From: Franzmannia pantelleriensis
GTDB lineage: Bacteria > Pseudomonadota > Gammaproteobacteria > Pseudomonadales > Halomonadaceae
DNA: 64,000 bases
Direction of reading: 5' to 3'
Assembly: GCF_900102875.1 (NCBI RefSeq)
Contig: NZ_FNGH01000003.1
Location: forward strand, 62,001-126,000
Part shown: positions 17,662 through 26,542 of the stretch, in pieces
Position numbering within the stretch: position 1 is the stretch's first letter
Layout: each line of letters starts with the position of its first letter
Program-made: the position numbers and the translations under genes
Notes under the pieces: model-generated
The model's input: the letters and a program-made list of their open reading frames with translations, nothing else
What the model was told of the DNA's origin: nothing
Databases searched by the model: none

Positions 17662-18234
17662 ATGGAAACGCTACTCAACGCAAACGCGGAGGTCTCGGAC
17701 GCCGCACTCAGCGCCATTGCGCACATGCCGACGGCCAGCCTACCGGCGCTGATGAGCGACTACTTCGCTAAGCGACTGAGCGACGCCGACCTGATGCGGG
17801 TGGCGGTGCTGCTGGCGCAGAAGAGCTACGACGAGGGCGGCTGCCCGATCGGCGCGCTGATCGTCGATAATGCCACGCGGCGGATTCTCGGCAAGGGACA
17901 CAACACCCTGGTGCAGGAGAACCATCCCTACCATCACGGCGAAACCTCGGCAATCCGTGATGCCGGCCGCATCGACTTCCGGCGCACCACGCTGTTCACC
18001 TCGCTGAGTCCCTGCGAGATCTGCGCCACCCTGGTGTATATGCGTGGCTTCTCGCGGGTGGTGGTGGGGGATGTCACCAACGCCTCGGGTACCGAGGCCC
18101 TACTGCGTAGTAAGGGCGTCGAGGTCGAGATCCTCGAAGACCCGCAGGGCATCGCGCAATATGCTCGCTTCAGGCAAGAGAAACCGGAGCTCGATCTCGA
18201 GGACTGGCAGGGATTGGGCGCGGTGCAGGAATGA
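17662..18234 (+). CDS. Nucleoside/cytosine deaminase family protein
   Basis: A 190-residue zinc deaminase. The CDA motifs are present: HGE at residues 92-94 (YHHGETSAIRDAG) and PCEIC at 117-121 (SLSPCEICATLVY), giving the three zinc ligands and the proton-shuttling Glu. The arrangement resembles yeast-type cytosine deaminase and guanine deaminase. The 40-residue N-terminal extension is unusual for the core domain. GGGGAGAGG at 17651-17659 supports ATG 17662. Confidence 0.85.
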   Translation: METLLNANAEVSDAALSAIAHMPTASLPALMSDYFAKRLSDADLMRVAVLLAQKSYDEGGCPIGALIVDNATRRILGKGHNTLVQENHPYHHGETSAIRDAGRIDFRRTTLFTSLSPCEICATLVYMRGFSRVVVGDVTNASGTEALLRSKGVEVEILEDPQGIAQYARFRQEKPELDLEDWQGLGAVQE

Positions 18235-18257
18235 AAAACCCCCTCGCCGAGAGGGGG
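18234..18257 (-). terminator. Rho-independent terminator of the small minus-strand gene
   Basis: A 7-bp GC stem (GAGGGGG / CCCCCTC on the minus strand reading, loop of 5) is followed on the minus strand by TTTTT. It ends transcription from the gene at 18309-18533 and touches the stop codon of the deaminase. Confidence 0.75.
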
Positions 18258-18308
18258 TGAAACGTTGCGCTAGGAGGGCGTATTAGCCAGCCAGTTGTCG
18301 GACAGAGC

Positions 18309-18533
18309 TTAGTCGTCGCCGGCGGCCATCAGGCGAGCTTCACCGTTACGCACTTCGTCCCAGGCCTGGTCCAGGGTGTAACCCTGGCAGGCATCGATGG
18401 TGTCGATTACCTCGACGGCATGCTGCAGGGACTCACCGCGGCCCTTGAGGGCCACCACCAGCTTGGCGAGGTCCTGCTTGCTGAAGGTGCTGGCGATATG
18501 GTCGGCTTGCTGGGTCAGTTGAGTGCAGTTCAT
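18309..18533 (-). CDS. Small conserved-looking protein, unknown function
   Basis: 74 residues, mostly helical, with no signal peptide: it begins MNCTQLTQQADHIASTFSK and ends in GEARLMAAGDD. I do not recognise a family. Support comes from coding-like composition, an own terminator just downstream and a weak AGGA ribosome site. Two cysteines (3 and 49) are present. Confidence 0.55.
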   Translation of the reverse strand: MNCTQLTQQADHIASTFSKQDLAKLVVALKGRGESLQHAVEVIDTIDACQGYTLDQAWDEVRNGEARLMAAGDD

Positions 18534-18919
18534 GGTTCAATCCTCGTGTAAGGTCATCATCCCCCGGGGAAATCCCGTCTTTGGGGTTGCCATCGGCGAT
18601 GGCGCTCTGGTGCCTTAGCTACTCATGCCGGGCCGGGTAAGCGCCCAGTGCTGCAACTGCGACAGGGTCACAAGCGTATTCCAAGACCTTCGCTCTGGCG
18701 CCTGGATCAAATAAGGCATGGCGCTCAGTGGGTAGCTGGGGTCAGGTCAGGGGCTCGAGGTAGCGATACCCTGTCCTGAACCGTGATGTCACTATGGGCC
18801 AGGATCATGCACTGCACAAAGCGCCATTAGCCGCACGCGTGGTTGTAGTAAAACGACATATTGTGCATTGCACCACTACGCAGGTAGCGGGGCTACCGGA
18901 CGGATAAAGGGAGGCGGCC
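18534..18919. other. Intergenic region without a recognisable gene
   Basis: About 385 bases between the small minus-strand gene and the phosphoesterase. I see no supported gene on either strand. Divergent promoters for the two flanking genes must lie here. Confidence 0.5.
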
Positions 18920-19402
18920 ATGCGGGCCATCAGTACCACAGGGCCCATCGGGGTGATCAGCGATACCCACGGCCTTCTGCGTCCCGAGGCACTGGTCATG
19001 CTCGAGGGCTGCGGCGTGATTCTGCACCTCGGCGACGTGGGAAGCCGAGAGCAGGACGCCGCCATTCTCGAACGGCTGGGGGAGCTCGCGCCGCTGGTCA
19101 CGGTGCGCGGCAATATCGACACCGCCCCCTGGGCCGAGGCCCTGCCGATGACCTGCGACCTCAGCGTCAACGGCTGGCGCCTGCATCTGGTGCATATCAT
19201 CAAGGAATTTGACCCCGCCACGGCCTGCGACGCCGTGCTCCACGGCCACTCTCACAAGCCGCGCAACCAGTGGCAGGATGGCCGCCTGCTGTTCAATCCC
19301 GGTGCCGCCGGCAAGCGCCGCTTCCGCCTGCCTATCACCCTGGGCAAGCTATGGGCCGATGAGCACGGCCTGCGCGGCGCCATAATGCATCTGCCGCTGT
19401 GA
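18920..19402 (+). CDS. Metallophosphoesterase, YfcE/MJ0936 type
   Basis: A 160-residue phosphodiesterase. It carries the calcineurin-like signatures in order: GVISDTHG (metal Asp and His), HLGDVGS (GD), RGNID (GN) and VLHGHSHKP (GHSH), followed by NPGAAGKRR. This set is characteristic of the YfcE/YsnB phosphodiesterases, active on small phosphodiesters in vitro with no firm physiological substrate. ATG 18920 is immediately before the first beta strand. Confidence 0.9.
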   Translation: MRAISTTGPIGVISDTHGLLRPEALVMLEGCGVILHLGDVGSREQDAAILERLGELAPLVTVRGNIDTAPWAEALPMTCDLSVNGWRLHLVHIIKEFDPATACDAVLHGHSHKPRNQWQDGRLLFNPGAAGKRRFRLPITLGKLWADEHGLRGAIMHLPL

Positions 19403-19448
19403 TGTACAGGTGGTGGTTGCCGTCTTGTCGCTACCAGGAGCCGAAACC

Positions 19449-19790
19449 ATGATCTCTTCCGAGCAAGCCACGCTGGCGCTGCGCTTGCGCGCGCTGCTGA
19501 CCCAGCTGCCAAGCGAGGCCGTGCCGATCACCTACCAGCAGGCCGCCGAAGCCCTAGGGTTGACGCCGCCGGGTACCATCCAGCGCGTTGCCATGGCGCT
19601 GGAAGCCCTGATGCGCGAGGACGTGGCCGCCGGACGCCCGCTGATCGCGGCGCTGGTGGTCAGCCGGCGAGGCGACTTGCCGCGGCAGGGCTTCTTCGAG
19701 CTGGCGGTAGCGCTTGGCCGTTTTCCCGCCGACCCGGCCCAGCATGCCGCCGCCTATCGGCATGAGCTGGCGCAGGTAATGGCGAGCTAG
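19449..19790 (+). CDS. Conserved hypothetical protein with a possible winged-helix segment
   Basis: 113 residues. The segment VPITYQQAAEALGLTPPGTIQRVAMALEAL looks like a helix-turn-helix or winged helix, and the C-terminal half FFELAVALGRFPAD resembles no family I know. AGGAG at 19436-19440 supports ATG 19449. It follows the phosphoesterase closely and is likely in the same transcript. Confidence 0.6.
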   Translation: MISSEQATLALRLRALLTQLPSEAVPITYQQAAEALGLTPPGTIQRVAMALEALMREDVAAGRPLIAALVVSRRGDLPRQGFFELAVALGRFPADPAQHAAAYRHELAQVMAS

Positions 19791-19796
19791 CGAAGG

Positions 19797-20690
19797 TCAG
19801 GCCGCCTCGCCGTAGGCCTGATGCACGGCATCCTGAAGCCAGTCTCGAAAGGTCGTCATGGCCGCGCTGGGGGCGCGGGAGATCTGACGCGTCAGCCAGT
19901 AGCGGCCCAGTGAGGTGGTGGTCGCAAAAGGCTGCACGATGCTGCCCGCTGCCAGTTGCCGCTCGAACATCCGCGGCGGTGCCAGTGCCACGCCGGCGCC
20001 TTGGGTGGCCGCCTCCATCATCGCCAGGGAGGAGTCGAAGGTGATGCCCTTGACCAGCGGTGGTGGGCGCGGAATGCCCGCGGCGGCAAACCAGCTGGGC
20101 CATTCGTTCTCGCGATAGGAGCGCAGCAGCGTGTGCTGCATCAGGTCGTTGGGGGCGCTCAGCGTTGCCGCGACCCTTGGTGTGCAGAGGGGGGATAGCG
20201 GCGCCTCGAACAGCGGCTCGGCCTCGCAGCCATACCAGGCGCCGTCGCCGAAGCGAATGGCGAAATCCAACCCCTCGGCGGCCATGTCGACCCGATTGTT
20301 GTGGGTCGACAGGCGCACGTCGATCAGCGGGTGGCGCGCCTGGAACTCGGCCAGACGTGGCAGCAGCCAGCCCACCGCAAAGGTACCCACTGCGCCAACC
20401 ATCATGATCTCCCTGACCTGGCCGCCCTCCAGGCGCCCCAGCATCTCGGCCATGCGGTCGAAGGCATCGCCCAGCACCGGCAGCAGCGCCTCGCCCTCGG
20501 CGGTGATCATCAGGCCCCGCGGCAGGCGCTTGAACAGCACCACGCCTAGCCGCTGTTCCAGCAGCTTGACCTGATGGCTGACGGCAGCCTGGGTCACATT
20601 TAGCTCATCGCCGGCGCGGGTGAAGCTTCTTAGGCGGGCGGAGGCCTCGAAGGCGCGCAGGGCATTGAGCGGTAGGTAAGGTCTCGTCAT
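19797..20690 (-). CDS. LysR-type regulator, AmpR/GcvA-like
   Basis: 297 residues. The N-terminal helix-turn-helix (LPLNALRAFEASARLRSFTRAGDELNVTQ... region, residues 6-65) has the LNALRAFE start shared by GcvA and AmpR, followed by a LysR effector domain. It is transcribed away from a class D beta-lactamase, 128 bases apart, which is the normal AmpR-ampC or AmpR-like layout. The inference is that it controls the beta-lactamase; sensing of cell-wall fragments would follow from AmpR biology but is not shown by sequence. Confidence 0.88.
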   Translation of the reverse strand: MTRPYLPLNALRAFEASARLRSFTRAGDELNVTQAAVSHQVKLLEQRLGVVLFKRLPRGLMITAEGEALLPVLGDAFDRMAEMLGRLEGGQVREIMMVGAVGTFAVGWLLPRLAEFQARHPLIDVRLSTHNNRVDMAAEGLDFAIRFGDGAWYGCEAEPLFEAPLSPLCTPRVAATLSAPNDLMQHTLLRSYRENEWPSWFAAAGIPRPPPLVKGITFDSSLAMMEAATQGAGVALAPPRMFERQLAAGSIVQPFATTTSLGRYWLTRQISRAPSAAMTTFRDWLQDAVHQAYGEAA

Positions 20691-20818
20691 AGCCCAAATC
20701 CAGTTTATGGCTGATGCAAGTTAACATAGTTTGTGGGCGCGTTTCGTGATCGACTAATCTGCTTTTCGGCAGCGCACTGCCTGCTCTTGGATCGAAACCA
20801 CGACAACGGAATGGAACC

Positions 20819-21616
20819 ATGACCCTAAAATTTTTACTGGTCGGCGCCCTGGCGCTGGGCTTGGCCCCGCTAGGCGCGATGGCCGACACCTGGCAGGAAC
20901 GGGACGACTGGGCGGCGCTCTTTCAGGAACATGATGCCGAAGGCACCCTGCTGGTGGTGGATCAGCGCCAGGATGTCCAAGCCGCCTGGGTGCATGACGC
21001 CGAGCGTGCCCGCCAGCGCTTCGTGCCCGCTTCCACCTTCAAGGTGCCCCACACCCTGTTTGCGCTGGATGCCGGCGTGGCGGACGACGAGTTCCAGGTG
21101 TTTGACTGGGATGGTATTGAACGCGGATTCCCCGCATGGAATGCCGATCAGGACCTGCGCTCGGGGATGCGTAACTCGACGGTGTGGCTCTTCCAATATT
21201 TCGCCCGGGAGCTGGGCGAGGAGAGTGAGCGCCGCTACCTGGAGGCGATCAACTACGGCAACGCCGAGATTGGCGACGATCTCGAGAATTTCTGGCTGGA
21301 GCCGGGCAACTTGGAAGTCTCCGCCGAGGAGCAGGTCGACTTCCTCCAGCGCCTCTATCGCAACGAATTGCCGTTCGATGAGGCCGACCAGCGGCTGGTC
21401 AAGGACCTGATGATCGGCGAGGCCGGTCGCGACTGGATCCTGCGCGCCAAGACCGGCTGGTCCGGCGAGTACGGCTGGTGGACGGGCTGGGTCGAATGGC
21501 CCAGCGGGCCGGTGTTCTTCGCCCTCAACATCGATACCCCCAACCGGATGGAGGATATTCCCAAGCGCGAAGCCATCGTGCGCGAGGCCCTGCGTGGCCT
21601 GGAGGCGCTGCCTTAA
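20819..21616 (+). CDS. Class D (OXA-type) beta-lactamase
   Basis: A 265-residue enzyme with a signal peptide ending near residue 22 (GAMADTW). All class D motifs are there: the active-site Ser72-x-x-Lys75 (PASTFK), Ser120-Thr-Val (NSTVW), Tyr146-Gly-Asn (YGN) and Lys211-Thr-Gly (KTG), plus FWLEPG with the conserved Trp that shelters the carboxylated lysine. The enzyme acts in the periplasm on beta-lactams. It is a chromosomal gene with a divergent AmpR-like regulator and GC-rich composition like its neighbours, so it looks intrinsic, not recently acquired. Spectrum cannot be predicted. Confidence 0.95.
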   Translation: MTLKFLLVGALALGLAPLGAMADTWQERDDWAALFQEHDAEGTLLVVDQRQDVQAAWVHDAERARQRFVPASTFKVPHTLFALDAGVADDEFQVFDWDGIERGFPAWNADQDLRSGMRNSTVWLFQYFARELGEESERRYLEAINYGNAEIGDDLENFWLEPGNLEVSAEEQVDFLQRLYRNELPFDEADQRLVKDLMIGEAGRDWILRAKTGWSGEYGWWTGWVEWPSGPVFFALNIDTPNRMEDIPKREAIVREALRGLEALP

Positions 21617-21629
21617 AGGCTATCCGGCC

Positions 21630-22232
21630 TCACCCAAACGCCGTCTGACTGAAACTCTTGCGGCGGGTGATCTGACGGTGCCAGGCCGCGAGCTCGGGGC
21701 GGCCCTCGGCCCACGCCACCTCGGGCAGCCGGAACGTCAGGTAGTCCAGCGCGACGCCTACGGCGATATCGGCCAAGGTCATGGCCGACGCCCCCTGGGC
21801 CTCATCGTGCTCCTGCTCCAGCTGGTCCAGGATGCGCTGAAAGGCCCGCTGGCGGCGCTGCCCCAGCACGCTGCCGTCGGCCTCGCGGCCCTGATGCTTG
21901 CGCGCGATCACCGTGGTGAAGGCGGCATCCATCAGGCCTTGGCCGAGGCCGAGCCGATGCAGCACTTCGCTCTGGCGTGATGGTGGCATCAGCGTCTCGC
22001 CAGCGCCGTGCCCCTCGAGGTAGAAAGCAATCAGCAGCGATTCGCTCAGCGCCGTGCCGTCCGCCGTGACCAGAGCCGGAATGCGCCCGGCGGGGTTGGC
22101 CTCCAGCAGTGCGGCATCGTCGGCCCAGGGGTCGCACCAGCGCAGCCTTACTGTCTCCGCCAGGCCTTTCTCCATCACCGTGATACGCACCATGCGGGCA
22201 TAGGGTGAGGTCGCGTTCAGAAAGAGTTCCAT
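21630..22232 (-). CDS. Glutathione S-transferase family protein
   Basis: About 200 residues. The N-terminal thioredoxin-like domain starts MELFLNATSPYARMVRITV, has the cis-Pro strand GRIPALVTADGTALSES typical of GSH binding, and is followed by a helical C-terminal domain. The closest types are bacterial GSTs of the YibF kind. Its start codon overlaps the stop of the MFS gene by one base (TGATG), and AGGAGG lies in front, so both proteins are made from one message. Confidence 0.9.
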   Translation of the reverse strand: MELFLNATSPYARMVRITVMEKGLAETVRLRWCDPWADDAALLEANPAGRIPALVTADGTALSESLLIAFYLEGHGAGETLMPPSRQSEVLHRLGLGQGLMDAAFTTVIARKHQGREADGSVLGQRRQRAFQRILDQLEQEHDEAQGASAMTLADIAVGVALDYLTFRLPEVAWAEGRPELAAWHRQITRRKSFSQTAFG

Positions 22233-23437
22233 CAGTGCCTCCTGGGTGGCGTGGAAAATGCGCCGTGGTGTGCCTGCAGGCCACGGCTGAGGAGTACCAG
22301 CACGAAACCGCCGGCCAGCATCACGCTGCCGATGGCGAAGAGAGGCGTATAGCTGCCCCACCCAGCATAGAGGGCGGACATGCCGTAGCCCGAGGCCGCC
22401 TGTGCCGCGGCGAACGCCGCAGTGGCACGCCCCCAGAGCCGTTTGTGAGCCGCCGGGCCGACCAACTCGGCAAGGCGGCCGGAGGTCAAGGCCACGATCC
22501 CGGGGATCATGGCGCCGACCACCAAGGAAGAGATCGAGCGGCTGAGTAGATCCAACGACAGCAGCGGCAAGGCGACCGCGGTGGCCTTGGCCAGGAACGC
22601 CAGGGCCAGCCCACGCTGCCAACCTAGCCGCCGGGCCGCGGCGCTAGCCAGCAGCGGCCCGCACACCGCGCCCAACCCAAACAGGCCCCACTGCAGGGCG
22701 GCGGAGGGGTGTCCCAGGGCATGCTCCCTGGCCAGGTAGTCGACCCAGAACAGCGTATGTGGCACGTACCCCGCGCCATCCAGGACATAGGCGCCTATCA
22801 CCAGCAGCACGGCAATGGCCACCCCCGTGTGGGCTCGGGGTGTACTTGCTCCCTCGGACGAAGCGGGCTCGGATACCGTCAGGCGTGCCAGGCCGCGGTC
22901 ACCGATTACCCCCACTGCCAGGCTCAGTACGCCAAGGGCGAGCCAGGTCGCCATCAGGCTGGTCTCGAGCAGCAGCGGCACGACCCAGGCCGAGAGCAGC
23001 GCCCCCAGGCCGATGCCGGCAAACGCCAGGGCACCGATATGGGCGCGTCGGTCGACTGGCGTGGCGGTTAGCGCCAGGGACGGGCCGACCACCATCAGGA
23101 TCCCCCCAGCGATGCCGGCGGCCAGCCGCCAGACGAAGAACCAGGCAAAGCTAGCAGGCCATGCACAGAGCAGAAAACTCAGCGCAATGGCCGCAAAGCA
23201 GATGCCGAGCAGCGCCCGCGGTGGGTAGCGTTCGGACAGACTGTGGCCGGAGAGAGCCCCGAACAGGTAGCCGAGCAGGTTGGCTGCGCCGAGATAGGCC
23301 CCAGCGCTGGCGCTGAACCACTGCGCTTCGATCACCGCCGGCAGCAGCGGGGTATAGGCAAAGCGAGCAAGGCCGATCCCGGCGAGGGTGGCCATGACGC
23401 CCGTGAGCAGGGCGGGAATATCTCGCTTATCGATCAT
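22232..23437 (-). CDS. YbfB/YjiJ family MFS transporter
   Basis: About 401 residues and 12 membrane helices. LAGIGLARFAYTPLLPAVI in helix 1 and GAANLLGYLFGAL in helix 2 are the hallmarks of the YbfB/YjiJ subfamily. Substrate not established. ATG 23437 begins MIDKRDIPALL at the first helix. The gene is divergent from a LysR gene and coupled to a GST gene, which suggests regulated export or detoxification. Confidence 0.85.
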   Translation of the reverse strand: MIDKRDIPALLTGVMATLAGIGLARFAYTPLLPAVIEAQWFSASAGAYLGAANLLGYLFGALSGHSLSERYPPRALLGICFAAIALSFLLCAWPASFAWFFVWRLAAGIAGGILMVVGPSLALTATPVDRRAHIGALAFAGIGLGALLSAWVVPLLLETSLMATWLALGVLSLAVGVIGDRGLARLTVSEPASSEGASTPRAHTGVAIAVLLVIGAYVLDGAGYVPHTLFWVDYLAREHALGHPSAALQWGLFGLGAVCGPLLASAAARRLGWQRGLALAFLAKATAVALPLLSLDLLSRSISSLVVGAMIPGIVALTSGRLAELVGPAAHKRLWGRATAAFAAAQAASGYGMSALYAGWGSYTPLFAIGSVMLAGGFVLVLLSRGLQAHHGAFSTPPRRH

Positions 23438-23563
23438 GCAGATGAGTCCTGAGTCAACGCCACTACAGCACACGTTACGTGACGGCTGATATTCATGGAA
23501 AATGATTTGTTTTGATATAAACTATCTTGTTATGTGATTTTCATGGCTCGGCCGGAGGCGCCC

Positions 23564-24463
23564 ATGCAGCTCAAGTCTCTGCGTCTATTGATGGGCGTGG
23601 CGGAAACCGGCAGTTTCGTTGCCACCGCTCAGCGGCTGCATACGGTGCAGTCCAACGTCACGGCGCATATCAAGAAGCTCGAAGAGGAACTGGGCGTGCA
23701 GCTCGTTCATCGGAGCGGGCAGGTCCGGCTGACCACGGCCGGGATGGCCCTGGCGGAGTATGCCGAGCGCATACTCAGCGCCCACGATGAGGCGCTATCG
23801 CTGTTCAAGGGCGACAGGGTGGCCGGCAGCCGGCTACGCATCGGTGCCATGGAAACCACTACGGCGCTGCGCTTGCCGCCGGTGCTGGCCGCCTTTCATG
23901 GCGCCTATCCGGAAGTCGATCTTCAGCTGCACACAGGCCCAACGGCCTCGCTGGTCGAGCGGCTGACGGAGGGGCTGGTCGACGGCGTATTCGTGGCGGG
24001 ACACCTCGATCACCCTCACTACCACCTCGAGAAGGTGTTCAGCGAAGAGCTGGTATTGGTGAGCGCCAACCCGATGATGGCCATGCCCACCACCGAGGCG
24101 TTGTTGACCGCGACCTTTCTCGCCTTCCGCCAGGGCTGCAGCTATCGCCAGCGCATCGAACTACTGCTGGCTCACTGTGGGGTCAGCGCGGCCCGGATCT
24201 TCGAGCTTGGCTCGCTGGACGCCATGCTGGGGTGCGTCGCTGCCGGCATGGGCTATACCGTGTTGCCAAGGGCCACGGTGGAGGCTCACCAGCACCGCTT
24301 CGGTATTCACTGCCTGGCACTGCCAGCCCCCATCGCGCAGGTCGACACCTACTTTGCCGCCGCCCAGCCGGCCACCTGGACACCGGCACTGGCGCGTTTC
24401 GTCGACACTCTACGCCAGGTGGCGGCTAGCGATACCCGCCGTCCAGAGGCGGAGGGTGTGTAG
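23564..24463 (+). CDS. LysR-type regulator of the MFS-GST pair
   Basis: About 299 residues. The helix-turn-helix is in the first 60 residues (MQLKSLRLLMGVAETGSF, then AQRLHTVQSNVTAHIKKLEEELG), followed by a LysR effector-binding domain. ATG 23564 has GGAGG 6 bases before it; two in-frame ATGs lie upstream at 23534 and 23543. It is divergent from the MFS gene with an AT-rich gap of about 126 bases, the usual arrangement for LysR regulation of a neighbour. Confidence 0.88.
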   Translation: MQLKSLRLLMGVAETGSFVATAQRLHTVQSNVTAHIKKLEEELGVQLVHRSGQVRLTTAGMALAEYAERILSAHDEALSLFKGDRVAGSRLRIGAMETTTALRLPPVLAAFHGAYPEVDLQLHTGPTASLVERLTEGLVDGVFVAGHLDHPHYHLEKVFSEELVLVSANPMMAMPTTEALLTATFLAFRQGCSYRQRIELLLAHCGVSAARIFELGSLDAMLGCVAAGMGYTVLPRATVEAHQHRFGIHCLALPAPIAQVDTYFAAAQPATWTPALARFVDTLRQVAASDTRRPEAEGV

Positions 24464-24635
24464 CGCCACGCAGTGCCATCTCCCTCCATTGACACCTTGC
24501 CACTTCCGCGCGAGCCTAAGGGGCAGCGCCGCAAGGCGTCCCCGTCCGCGGAAAGGGCTGCGCCCAAGATTCTAATCGATCACCCCATACGACTCCCGGC
24601 CTGTCCGGCGGACGCAGGCATATGGAGGGATTCGT

Positions 24636-25859
24636 ATGACGTCACTTTCCCGGCCGGATGCCCGGTCCCACGGCCGCTTCAATCTCGAGCAGCAGCGCAA
24701 GCGCGCCAAGGAACTGCTCAAGGCGGTGCGTGCCGCTGAGCCGGCTGCACAGGCGCGATTCCTGCAATACGTGCCGCCCCGCGAGTCGCCGCTGACCCTT
24801 GCCGATGCCCAGTTCGTCATCGCCCGCGAATGCGGCTTCCCTAGCTGGCCAAAGCTCAAGGCCCATACCGAGTCGCTGGATATGTCGCGGCGGCTGGTGA
24901 CCGAGCGAGGCGACCGTGACCTGACGACCCTGCATATCCGCTGTGGTTCGGATATCGAGCATAGCCTGCGCATGGCCGGCTTCGAGGGCGACTTCCTGGA
25001 GTTCTCCGATCCCTTCTGCCTGGGCCCGCTGCGCGATCTTCCCCCCGAGGAGCTGATGCGTCTACGTGCTGGCTTCCTGGCCGGGCTTTCCGGCATGGCT
25101 GAGGGCGATATCCTGGGGCGTCTTGTAAAGAGCTATAAGGGGCTGGATGAGCTGGCACACTACGCGCGGATCGTGCTGTGGTTCGAGCATGATAGCTACG
25201 ACCAGCTGCTCCTTGCCTACCTGCTGCATCGCTTACGTCAGCACCTGCCAAGCGCCAGGATCGAGCTGGTGGCTGTGGAGTCGATACCCGGCATCGAGCG
25301 CTTTATTGGTATCGGTCAGCTCGCGCCGGACCTGCTCGCCTGGCTATGGCGGCAGCGTCGACCTGTTGAGGCGCCGCTGCTCGACCTGGGTACCCGCGCA
25401 TGGCGCGCGCTCACCGCCGATAACCCCGGTCCCCTCGAAGACCTGATCGCCACCGGTACGCCGGCCTTGCCGATGATGGGGAGGGCGCTCGAGCGGCATC
25501 TGCGGGAGCTGCCAGAGGCGAGCACCGGCCTCGGCCTGACGGAAACGCTAACGCTCGAGATCGTACGCGACCACGGCCCCTTGCCGGTGGGCAGGGCCTT
25601 TGCGCTGCTGATGCGCGAGTACGAGCCGTTGCCCTACCTGGGCGACCTGATGTTCTGGTGGCTACTACAGCCGCTGATGAGCGTGTCGCAGCCGCTACTA
25701 CAGATCAGCGATACCCATCAGGAGTGGCCGCATCGCCAGCTTGCACTCACGGGATTGGGGCAGGACGTGCTCGAAGGGCGACGCCACTGGCTGGATCATG
25801 CATGCGGGGAGCGATGGGTGGGCGGGATACGCATTTGTCCACGAGCAAGCAGTTGCTGA
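24636..25859 (+). CDS. DUF1835 domain protein, possibly frameshifted at the C-terminus
   Basis: A 407-residue protein. Residues 15-75 (NLEQQRKRAKELLKAV through ECGFPSWPKLKAH) resemble a segment often attached to ankyrin-like proteins, and residues 95-235 form a DUF1835 domain (LHIRCGSDIEHS, DPFCLGPLRD, LWFEHDSYDQL). The end reads WVGGIRICPRASSC, whereas related proteins end WxGGTHL. Shifting one frame near 25825 restores THLSTSKQLLNPGTCK with a stop at 25879, so a late frameshift is likely. Function unknown. Confidence 0.75.
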   Translation: MTSLSRPDARSHGRFNLEQQRKRAKELLKAVRAAEPAAQARFLQYVPPRESPLTLADAQFVIARECGFPSWPKLKAHTESLDMSRRLVTERGDRDLTTLHIRCGSDIEHSLRMAGFEGDFLEFSDPFCLGPLRDLPPEELMRLRAGFLAGLSGMAEGDILGRLVKSYKGLDELAHYARIVLWFEHDSYDQLLLAYLLHRLRQHLPSARIELVAVESIPGIERFIGIGQLAPDLLAWLWRQRRPVEAPLLDLGTRAWRALTADNPGPLEDLIATGTPALPMMGRALERHLRELPEASTGLGLTETLTLEIVRDHGPLPVGRAFALLMREYEPLPYLGDLMFWWLLQPLMSVSQPLLQISDTHQEWPHRQLALTGLGQDVLEGRRHWLDHACGERWVGGIRICPRASSC

Positions 25860-25885
25860 ACCCTGGAACTTGCAAGTAGGAGGAG

Positions 25886-25906
25886 AGGGCGCCCGCCGGG
25901 CGCCCT
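25886..25906. terminator. Hairpin between DUF1835 and bacterioferritin genes
   Basis: A perfect 9-bp stem (AGGGCGCCC / GGGCGCCCT) with a 3-base loop, placed between two convergent genes. It has no T-run; bidirectional termination is likely. Confidence 0.55.
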
Positions 25907-25909
25907 GGC

Positions 25910-26377
25910 TTAGATCTGTGCCTGCAGGTAGTTCTCTCTGCCCAGCATCTTGATCAGCCTAAGCTGCTGCTCAAGCCAGTAGGCGTGGTCTTCTTCGGTG
26001 TCGGCCAGCAGCCCCAGCAGCACGCTGCGGGTCTGAAAGTCACTCTCCTTCTCGCACAGCGCGATGGCGTCCTTCAGGGCGTCACCCACCTCGTACTCGA
26101 GCTGCAGGTCGTTGTCGAGCATCTCCTCCACGTCCTTGCCCACGCGCACCGGAGTGCGGGTATGCATGTCGGGCTTGCCTTCCAGGAACAGGATTCGCTC
26201 GATCAGCTGCTTGGCGTGGTCCTTCTCGTCGTCGAACTCATGGGCGATGCGTTCATAGAGCTTGGTGAAGCCCCAGTCGGCATACATCTCGGAATGGATG
26301 AAGTACTGGTCCATGGCGGCGAGCTCGGCCGCGAGCAGGCCGTTCAAGGCGTCGATGATGTTCTGCTTGCCTTTCAT
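25910..26377 (-). CDS. bfr: Bacterioferritin, subunit type lacking the heme methionine
   Basis: 155 residues, matching the 24-mer iron storage protein. Ferroxidase ligands are visible at Glu18, Glu51, His54 and Glu94, then Glu128 and His131 (one position later than in E. coli). The heme-binding methionine at position 52 is Lys here (DEKDHA where E. coli has DEMKHA). That matches the heme-free alpha-type subunits known from Neisseria BfrA and Pseudomonas, which often work with a second Met52-containing subunit encoded elsewhere. It ends with LQAQI as usual. Confidence 0.93.
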   Translation of the reverse strand: MKGKQNIIDALNGLLAAELAAMDQYFIHSEMYADWGFTKLYERIAHEFDDEKDHAKQLIERILFLEGKPDMHTRTPVRVGKDVEEMLDNDLQLEYEVGDALKDAIALCEKESDFQTRSVLLGLLADTEEDHAYWLEQQLRLIKMLGRENYLQAQI

Positions 26378-26413
26378 GGGGTTACCTTTATTAGCACGAT
26401 ATATGAGTAAGGT

Positions 26414-26442
26414 ATCCTAGAAGGAAATGCGGTAATGGTCAA
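26414..26442 (-). promoter_or_regulatory. Sigma-70-type promoter of bfr
   Basis: On the minus strand TTGACC (26437-26442) and TAGGAT (26414-26419) are 17 bases apart, about 37 bases before the start codon. The surroundings are AT-rich against the local background. Confidence 0.6.
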
Positions 26443-26542
26443 TTTTTCCTTTAAATTCAGTGTCTTGATATTAATTTCGCGTGCGATTTGCATTCGGTTT
26501 CCAGCATTCGGGCTCGCTTGCTGAACGAATGGAGCTCATCTA

